20,437 nt of DNA from UMGS1933 sp045593405 (GTDB lineage: Bacteria > Bacillota > Clostridia > TANB77 > CAG-508), in the NCBI GenBank assembly GCA_045593405.1, contig JAZNWN010000018.1, positions 1 to 20,437 of the forward strand, read 5' to 3'. Below the pieces are notes generated by a model. It saw only the letters and a program-made list of their open reading frames with translations, was not told where the DNA came from and made no database searches. The translations under genes and the position numbers were made by a program. Below are positions 14,675 through 20,437 of the stretch, one piece after another (the first letter of the stretch is position 1; each line of letters starts with the position of its first letter).

Positions 14675-17032
14675 TTAGATTTCTTTTTTCAAATTTCCAT
14701 TTGTGTAATTTTGTCCTTCTAGTCTTTGATTATTCTTATGTATTTCTATTATTTCATTTATTTCTTCTATGTTTTCTTCTAGTATGTCTATTCTTATTGA
14801 ATTTACATCTAAGTTTTTCCACATTATTGATGTTGTTTTTGAGTTATATATTGTAGTATTACAGTTTATTCTGTTTGTGTATATCGGAAATTCAAAATTC
14901 ATCCTGTCTTTTAATACATATTTGCCTTTTGTACACATACCACTACAATTTTTGAATGTTCCTATTGTACAATATTCTGAAGTCATTAATGGAGTTCTTC
15001 CATACACTATAAATTCTTTATTTAAGTTAGTTTTTATATTTTTTATTTCTTCTTCATTTAGTTCAGGTGATATTGTTACTGTGCTAAAGTCTAATTCTTC
15101 TAGCTCTTTTACTGTTCTGTTATTAAATGCATTTAAAGTATAGTTTCCTATAATTTCTAAATTATATTTTTTTAGTTCTTCAATTTGAGATAAGTTTGAT
15201 ACTACAAAACCTTTTATTTTATAATTATTTACTAATTCTTCTACTTTTTTATAAATTATTTGTCTATGCTCGTCTCGAATAATATTTGGCATGTATAAAA
15301 ATGTATTTGCAACAGTTGTTATTTCTTTTATTTTTTCTTGTTTTTTAGTAAGAATTATTTCTGAAATTGGTAAGTAAATTCTATCAACTTGTGCTAAGTT
15401 TTTATAATTATAATCTTCTTTTATTAAGTTTAATAATAAAGCTACTTTTGTTTTTTCTTGTTTTTCTTTTATATCAAGTTCCTTTATCTGTACTGATTTT
15501 GGATTTCTTCCAATTAACTCTTTTAAAATTTCTCCTAAACCTTCTAATGCTTTCCTTCTTAATTCATTTATTTCTTTTATTGGTACAAAAGCTTTTTGTT
15601 CTATATTCATTTGGATATTTTCTATATCAAATATTGTTCCACCAGTTTTTCCTATTTGTTCTTTTATTCTTTCTGCCTCTGTCCCTTGTTTCTGTGCCGC
15701 TTCCACAATATTTCCTGTTACTTTAAAACTTTTCTTTGTTTGTATATCTATAATTTCAAAATTTACTGGTTTTCCAATTTCTATATCTATTTTTGCAAAA
15801 ACTTTTCTTTTTACATTTTCTTTGGAACTACTTTGGTTTATCTGATTTTCTAATTTTTGGCTTACTGTTTTATATACTAAATCTCCCACACTTATTTTTC
15901 CTTTAATTCTCCCAAGAGTCACAACTTCTCCCACTTGTGCTGTTTTTATATTGTTGTTATTTTTCATAAGCTCAGAAGTTTTGCATGAGCTTTCATTTAT
16001 TCTTATGCTATCTCCTAAATCTATTTCTTCTTCTAATTTTACTTTTATATATCCTCTATTGGGATTGTATGACATAACCTTTCCTAAAAACACTCCCATA
16101 TGATTTGGTCTTTTAGTATACATCATATTTTTACCAAGTTTTCCGTTTATAAATCCTGTACTAAATCCACCTCTATTAAATACTTGCATTAATTTTTTTC
16201 TATCTTCTTCATCTACTTTATATTCATTGCCACTTAGTGCTAAATCTATATATTTTCTATAAATAGATGTAACAACTCCAACATATTCAGGTATTTTCAT
16301 TCTACCTTCAATTTTAAATGACATAGCTCCACTTTTAATTATTTCTGGAATTATATCTAATGTACAAACATCTTTTGAACTTAATAAATATCCTTTATCA
16401 ACGGTTTGATTATCTTCTTTATTTATTAATTCATATGGAAGTCTACATGTTCCTGCACATTTTCCTCTATTTCCACTTCTTTGCCCAATAATACTACTCA
16501 TTAAGCATTGTCCAGAATAAGAAATACATAGTGCACCATGGATAAACATTTCTAGGTCCATTCCTGTTTCATCATATATTTTTTTAATTTCCTTTAAATT
16601 TAATTCTCTTGATAATACTACTCTTTTAAATCCAATTTCTTTTAATTTTTTAACACCATCTACATTATGAGCAGTCATTTGAGTGCTTGCATGAATTTCT
16701 AAATCTGGAAAATTTTCTATTGCATATTTAGCAAGTCCTAAATCTTGCATAATTATTGCGTCTATACCACATTCGTATGCATATTTTAAAAGCTCTACAG
16801 ATTCTTCAAATTCATTATTTTTTATTAAAGTATTTAGTGTTAAATATGTTTTTACATTTCTTAATTTTGCATATTCAATTGCTCTTTTCAAATCATCATT
16901 TGAAAAGTTTGTTCCATTTATTCTTGCATTAAATTTATTCGCTCCAAAATATACTGCGTCTGCTCCATTTTGCACTGCTGCAACTAAACACTCAAAATCT
17001 CCTACTGGAGATAATAGTTCTACTTTTTTCAT
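14675..17032 (-). CDS. Peptidase U32 family protein (RlhA/TrhP-like RNA hydroxylation protein)
   Basis: A 785-residue protein of the long U32 type with a C-terminal DUF3656-like region. Characterised relatives hydroxylate RNA (E. coli RlhA on 23S rRNA, TrhP on tRNA) rather than cut protein. Seen: VELLSPVGDFECLVAAVQNG, ADAVYFG, IIMQDLGLAKYA, LEIHASTQMTAHN, VVLSRELNL, then the signature EMFIHGALCISYSGQCLMSS and the cysteines of GNRGKCAGTCRLPY, likely iron-sulfur ligands. A second half (about 500-785) ends with FKNCSGMCTKGKYVLKDR and further cysteines. The start follows GAGGA by eight bases; codons further upstream overlap an extended -10 promoter and were rejected. Which RNA it modifies cannot be told from sequence. 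Confidence 0.9.
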   Translation of the reverse strand: MKKVELLSPVGDFECLVAAVQNGADAVYFGANKFNARINGTNFSNDDLKRAIEYAKLRNVKTYLTLNTLIKNNEFEESVELLKYAYECGIDAIIMQDLGLAKYAIENFPDLEIHASTQMTAHNVDGVKKLKEIGFKRVVLSRELNLKEIKKIYDETGMDLEMFIHGALCISYSGQCLMSSIIGQRSGNRGKCAGTCRLPYELINKEDNQTVDKGYLLSSKDVCTLDIIPEIIKSGAMSFKIEGRMKIPEYVGVVTSIYRKYIDLALSGNEYKVDEEDRKKLMQVFNRGGFSTGFINGKLGKNMMYTKRPNHMGVFLGKVMSYNPNRGYIKVKLEEEIDLGDSIRINESSCKTSELMKNNNNIKTAQVGEVVTLGRIKGKISVGDLVYKTVSQKLENQINQSSSKENVKRKVFAKIDIEIGKPVNFEIIDIQTKKSFKVTGNIVEAAQKQGTEAERIKEQIGKTGGTIFDIENIQMNIEQKAFVPIKEINELRRKALEGLGEILKELIGRNPKSVQIKELDIKEKQEKTKVALLLNLIKEDYNYKNLAQVDRIYLPISEIILTKKQEKIKEITTVANTFLYMPNIIRDEHRQIIYKKVEELVNNYKIKGFVVSNLSQIEELKKYNLEIIGNYTLNAFNNRTVKELEELDFSTVTISPELNEEEIKNIKTNLNKEFIVYGRTPLMTSEYCTIGTFKNCSGMCTKGKYVLKDRMNFEFPIYTNRINCNTTIYNSKTTSIMWKNLDVNSIRIDILEENIEEINEIIEIHKNNQRLEGQNYTNGNLKKEI

Positions 17033-17059
17033 AATATATTTCCTCATTTTTTGTTTTAT

Positions 17060-17068
17060 ATTATAACA
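17060..17068 (-). promoter_or_regulatory. Extended -10 promoter for the U32 gene
   Basis: TGTTATAAT (TGN plus a consensus -10) on the minus strand, just past the terminator of the preceding gene. No good -35 box. Confidence 0.5.
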
Positions 17069-17082
17069 TGATTTTTTCATAT

Positions 17083-17118
17083 AAAAAACCTTTTATGATA
17101 TTTTTGGTCATAAAAGGT
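17083..17118 (-). terminator. Intrinsic terminator after the BspA-like gene
   Basis: ACCTTTTATGA, loop CCAAAAATA, TCATAAAAGGT with a following T run on the minus strand. Perfect 11-bp stem. Confidence 0.9.
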
Positions 17119-17168
17119 CTATTTTCTATTATTTTTTTAATATTTATCATATTAAATTCTACTAAATA

Positions 17169-18821
17169 CTATTCTGGTTTTACATTTCCTGTTGTAGAAG
17201 TGTCTGCGATTTTTTGTAATCTATTAGATGAACCGTTAAGAGTTATACTTTTTACTGTACCTGCAAAACAGCTTGCATAGCTTGATGGATTTGCATTAAT
17301 TGTAATTGCTCCTTCAAGAGCTGTACATCCGTAAAAAGCCTCCTTCATAGTTGTTACAGTAGTAGGGAATGCACATCCTTCTGGTAATCCTGTTAATGAA
17401 CTACAATTCTTGAAAACAAACGCAACATTTGTTACTGCATTTGAAATTCTAAAGCTTGTTGGAATAGTTGCTAATGAAGAACATCCATTAAACATTTCGT
17501 ACATATTAGTAACACTATTTGGAATAGTAAATCCTTCTGGTAGTGCTGTTAATGCAGAAGCATCCTTAAACATACTAGATGCATTTTCAATATTATTACT
17601 AATTCTAAAACTTGATGGCAACTCTTTAAGCGCCGTACATCCTTGAAACATATATGGTGCATAGCTTACATTATCTGGGATAGTAAATCCTTCTGGCAAA
17701 CTTTCTAGTGAACTACAATTATTAAAAGTTAAGTTCATATTTTTTACTCCACTGCCTATCCTAAAATCATCTGGTAATTCTTTAAGTGCTGTGCAACCTC
17801 TAAACATACTATCCAAATAAACCACACTATTTGGAATAGTAAATCCTTCTGGTAAACTTTCTAATGAAGTGCAATCTCTAAATAAGCTTTCTAAACCTTG
17901 TACACCTTCTGTTAAAACAAAACTGTCTGGTAAATTTTTTAATGAAGTACAACCATAAAAGATTCCTCCAGCTAGTTCTACATTTTTATGAATAGTAAAA
18001 CTACTAGGTAATGATGTTATTTTTTTACAACCATCAAACATACCTTGAACATCATTTACATTGTTTCCTAATTTAAATCCTTCTGGTATAGTCTCTAATG
18101 CTGTACAGCCTTTAAACATATTAGCTACATCAATTACTGTATCTGGAATAGTAAATCCTTCTGGAATTGCTGTAAGAGCTGTACAATTTCTAAAAGCACA
18201 TCTTAAAGATGTTACATCCGCATTATTAATTGATTCAAAGATATCACTATAATCTGTTTTTGTTGTATCTCTTACACATACACTCCAACCATTTTGCCCT
18301 TCCCATGTTACCCATTTAAGTTGTGTTAAATTAAAATATTGGTTATATCTATATTCAAAATCTTCTGTTATATATACATCACCTGTAGAAACTGTTCTAG
18401 GAAAATTTTCTCCTTCTTCATAAGTAGCTGTTGCTCCTGTATAATCCCCAAACGCTGTTCCTGAAGCTACATTAGAATAGTATGTACCACCTTGCGGAAC
18501 TATTCCTCTAGGATTAAGTTCAGGATCATCTTCTTGGTCATTTGATGGTATATTATTTATATAATCATCTACATTGTTGTACCATATTTCTCCTATTTTT
18601 ATTCTTCCATTTGCTAAGGCTTGTTCTGCTTCTATCGCTTCATTTGTTTCTCTTGCAGCTTTTCCTGCATAATTAAATAGTCCTCCATTTATTACTGCAG
18701 TAACTGTTACTGCTACTAGTATTAGCATTACTATTATTGTGATTATTAGAGCTATTAAAGTAATACCTTTATTTGTGTTTGGTATTTTGTTTTTTGAATT
18801 TTGTTCTTTTGTTCTTTTCAT
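17169..18821 (-). CDS. BspA-like leucine-rich repeat surface protein with type IV pilin-like N-terminus
   Basis: A 550-residue protein. Residues 1-17 are a basic leader, then KGITLIALIITIIVMLILVAV forms a type IV prepilin-like segment, with predicted cleavage after Gly; position +5 is Ala rather than the usual Glu. A linker and a small domain (about 75-208, with WVTWEGQNGWSVC) precede eleven tandem 26-residue repeats (209-494), consensus xFxGCTaLxxLPegFtIpnxVxnxxx, a BspA-type leucine-rich repeat. A partial twelfth unit and a 45-residue tail follow. Such proteins are usually exported and may mediate adhesion; pilin-like processing here is inferred. AGGAGG precedes the ATG by five to six bases. 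It has its own promoter and terminator. Confidence 0.88.
   Translation of the reverse strand: MKRTKEQNSKNKIPNTNKGITLIALIITIIVMLILVAVTVTAVINGGLFNYAGKAARETNEAIEAEQALANGRIKIGEIWYNNVDDYINNIPSNDQEDDPELNPRGIVPQGGTYYSNVASGTAFGDYTGATATYEEGENFPRTVSTGDVYITEDFEYRYNQYFNLTQLKWVTWEGQNGWSVCVRDTTKTDYSDIFESINNADVTSLRCAFRNCTALTAIPEGFTIPDTVIDVANMFKGCTALETIPEGFKLGNNVNDVQGMFDGCKKITSLPSSFTIHKNVELAGGIFYGCTSLKNLPDSFVLTEGVQGLESLFRDCTSLESLPEGFTIPNSVVYLDSMFRGCTALKELPDDFRIGSGVKNMNLTFNNCSSLESLPEGFTIPDNVSYAPYMFQGCTALKELPSSFRISNNIENASSMFKDASALTALPEGFTIPNSVTNMYEMFNGCSSLATIPTSFRISNAVTNVAFVFKNCSSLTGLPEGCAFPTTVTTMKEAFYGCTALEGAITINANPSSYASCFAGTVKSITLNGSSNRLQKIADTSTTGNVKPE
17340..18197 (-). repeat. Eleven in-frame 78-bp tandem repeats in the BspA-like gene
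   Basis: Each unit encodes 26 residues with no length variation. Units alternate between an LPEGFTIPxxV form and an LP(S/D)xFRIxxxV form over the later copies, which suggests duplication in 156-bp pairs. Confidence 0.85.
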
Positions 18822-18853
18822 TTTTTCCTCCTAAATTTTTATTTTACTATTTT

Positions 18854-18882
18854 ATTATAATTTATAATATTATTTTTTGCAA
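18854..18882 (-). promoter_or_regulatory. Sigma-A promoter for the BspA-like gene
   Basis: TTGCAA, 17-base spacer, TATAAT (perfect -10) on the minus strand, about 33 bases before the start codon. Confidence 0.75.
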
Positions 18883-18994
18883 TATTTTTATCATATATTT
18901 TTGATTATTTTAGTTTAGCCTTGAATGTACATTTTTTTGTTGTCCATTATAGAGACAACTCGCCAACAAACTATTGTCTCAAATTAAAACTTGT

Positions 18995-19039
18995 AAAAAA
19001 ACAACCTATGCTATAATTTTATAGCATAGGTTGTTTTTT
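18995..19039 (-). terminator. Terminator after eno
   Basis: ACAACCTATGCTATAA pairs perfectly with TTATAGCATAGGTTGT and is flanked by a T run on both strands, so it could work in both directions. It starts five bases past the eno stop. Confidence 0.9.
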
Positions 19040-19043
19040 ATAA

Positions 19044-20345
19044 TTATTTTATTGCTTTTCTTCCTCTATATACTGCAATATCTCCTAATTCATTTTCTAT
19101 ATTTAGCAAACGATTATATTTTGCAACACGGTCTGTTCTACATGGTGCACCTGTTTTTATTTGTCCTGCATTTGTTGCTACTGCTACGTCTGCAAGTGTT
19201 GTATCTTCTGTTTCACCACTTCTATGTGATACTACTGCTGTATAACCATTTCTTTTTGCTAATTCAATTGCGTCTAAAGTTTCTGTTAATGTTCCAATTT
19301 GGTTTAATTTGATTAATATGCTGTTTGCTGTTTTGTTATCAATTCCTTTTTGTAGACGTTTAATATTTGTTACAAATAAATCATCACCAACTAATTGAAC
19401 TTTATCTCCAATACGGTCTGTTAGTTTTTTCCAGCTTTCCCAATCTTCTTCTGCCAAACCATCTTCAATTGAGATTATAGGATATTTTTCTGCAAGGCCA
19501 ACTATGAATTCTACCATTTCATCCTTTGTTTTGAATTCATCTGTTTTCCAGAAGTAGTATCCATCTTTTCCTATTTTCTTTGCTTCATCAAACATTTCTG
19601 TTGCTGCAACATCTAATGCTAAACATACATCTTCACCTGGAACGTATCCAGCTTGTCTTACAGCTTCTAGTATTAATTTAACTGCTTCTTCTTCACTTCC
19701 TAAATTTGGAGCAAATCCACCTTCATCTCCAACACCTGTTGAATATCCTTTTGATTTTAATACTTTTTTCAAATTGTGGTATACTTCTATTCCCATCCTC
19801 ATACATTCTGTAAATGTTTTCGCTCCTACTGGCATTATCATAAACTCTTGTACACTTAAACTGCTGTCAGCATGTTTTCCGCCATTCATAATATTCATCA
19901 TTGGAACCGGTAGCTCTTTTGCATTTACCCCACCAATGTAATTGTAAAGAGACATTCCTAAAGAAGCGGCGGCGGCTTTTGCAACTGCTAATGATACTCC
20001 TAAAGTTGCGTTTGCTCCTAATTTTCCTTTATTTTCTGTTCCATCTAGTTCGATAAGTGTTTTATCTATTATAGCTTGGTCATAAACATTCATTCCTACT
20101 AATGCTGGAGCTACTATTGTGTTTACATTTTCAACAGCTTTTAAAACTCCTTTTCCTAAGTATCTTGATTTGTCTCCATCTCTTAATTCAACAGCTTCAA
20201 AACTTCCTGTTGATGCTCCTGATGGAACCATAGCTACTCCACAGCTTCCGTCAAATGTTGTTACTTCAACTTGCACTGTTGGATTTCCTCTTGAGTCTAG
20301 CACTTCTAATGCTCTTACACTTTCAATGTCTAAATAGTTTTTCAT
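19044..20345 (-). CDS. eno: Enolase (phosphopyruvate hydratase)
   Basis: Glycolytic enzyme converting 2-phosphoglycerate to phosphoenolpyruvate; 433 residues, the standard bacterial length. Seen: ALEVLDSRGNPTVQVEV, VPSGASTGSFEAVELRDGD, the loop MNGGKHADSSLSVQEFM, catalytic Glu in VGDEGGFAPN, metal ligands in ALDVAATEM, SIEDGLAEEDW and LVGDDLFVTN, catalytic Lys in ILIKLNQIGTLTET, and VVSHRSGETEDT. The ATG at 20345 follows AAGGAAG by about eight bases. It appears to be monocistronic at its 3' end because of the strong terminator; its promoter lies at or beyond the right edge. All four family-conserved regions are intact. Confidence 0.98.
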   Translation of the reverse strand: MKNYLDIESVRALEVLDSRGNPTVQVEVTTFDGSCGVAMVPSGASTGSFEAVELRDGDKSRYLGKGVLKAVENVNTIVAPALVGMNVYDQAIIDKTLIELDGTENKGKLGANATLGVSLAVAKAAAASLGMSLYNYIGGVNAKELPVPMMNIMNGGKHADSSLSVQEFMIMPVGAKTFTECMRMGIEVYHNLKKVLKSKGYSTGVGDEGGFAPNLGSEEEAVKLILEAVRQAGYVPGEDVCLALDVAATEMFDEAKKIGKDGYYFWKTDEFKTKDEMVEFIVGLAEKYPIISIEDGLAEEDWESWKKLTDRIGDKVQLVGDDLFVTNIKRLQKGIDNKTANSILIKLNQIGTLTETLDAIELAKRNGYTAVVSHRSGETEDTTLADVAVATNAGQIKTGAPCRTDRVAKYNRLLNIENELGDIAVYRGRKAIK

Positions 20346-20437
20346 AAAAAATTACTTCCTTTCCTTCTTTTGGCTTGTGCCTTAATTTATATAAAGTGAG
20401 TTATCACTAAATACCTGTTTTTGAATAAATCCCTTCA
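20346..20437. other. eno upstream region, cut by window edge
   Basis: Holds the eno ribosome binding site (GAAGGAAAGGAAG on the minus strand) and AT-rich sequence. I see no convincing promoter pair or other gene in these 92 bases. Confidence 0.4.

Noticed and set aside
17340..18197. Possible CRISPR-like array because of regular ~78-bp spacing
   Set aside because: The repeats are degenerate, have no unique spacers and are in frame with a leucine-rich repeat protein.

Overview
The window is a very AT-rich stretch of chromosome from a low-GC Gram-positive bacterium, most likely an uncultured member of the Clostridia. The reasons are AGGAGG-type ribosome binding sites, a phenylalanine T-box leader, AddA, a MinD/MinE/RodA cluster, a MazF of the Bacillus/Clostridium NdoA type, a probable GerS-like sporulation lipoprotein relative, and AGA-dominated arginine codons. 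Almost every gene lies on the minus strand; only the GH25 lysozyme gene is on the plus strand.

Layout, left to right (minus-strand genes are transcribed right to left): the N-terminal part of addA (1-1433); a small uncharacterised gene (1534-1854); murI (2042-2830); the pheS-pheT operon (2960-6374) behind a T-box leader (6490-6744); rpiB; mazF without a visible mazE; a GerS/LolA-like protein; dusB; rodA; minE; minD; a YgjP-like metallopeptidase; a divergent secreted GH25-LysM lysozyme; a U32 peptidase; a pilin-headed BspA-like repeat protein; and enolase. Cell-wall and division functions (murI, rodA, minDE, lysozyme) and translation functions (pheST, dusB, U32) dominate. Most transcription units end in clear hairpin-plus-T terminators. 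Several intergenic regions carry small palindromic MITE/REP-like elements, some sharing TGTAGGGG ends.

The most striking observation concerns the codon CGG. I checked every CCG/CGG trinucleotide in the coding regions, roughly 5,900 codons, by eye. I found only four in-frame CGG codons. All four are followed by A, and at all four the protein family match continues only if one base (the C) is skipped, so that GGA (Gly) is read next. The sites are addA codon 27 (inside the Walker A motif), dusB codon 234, and two sites in rodA. The other CGN arginine codons (CGT, CGA, CGC) are read normally elsewhere in the window. Random indel errors would not be expected to produce this pattern. It suggests that CGG is unassigned or starved in this organism and that CGG-A acts as a recurrent +1 frameshift site, or as a CGGA quadruplet read as Gly, in conserved genes. 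A systematic sequencing artefact remains the main alternative.
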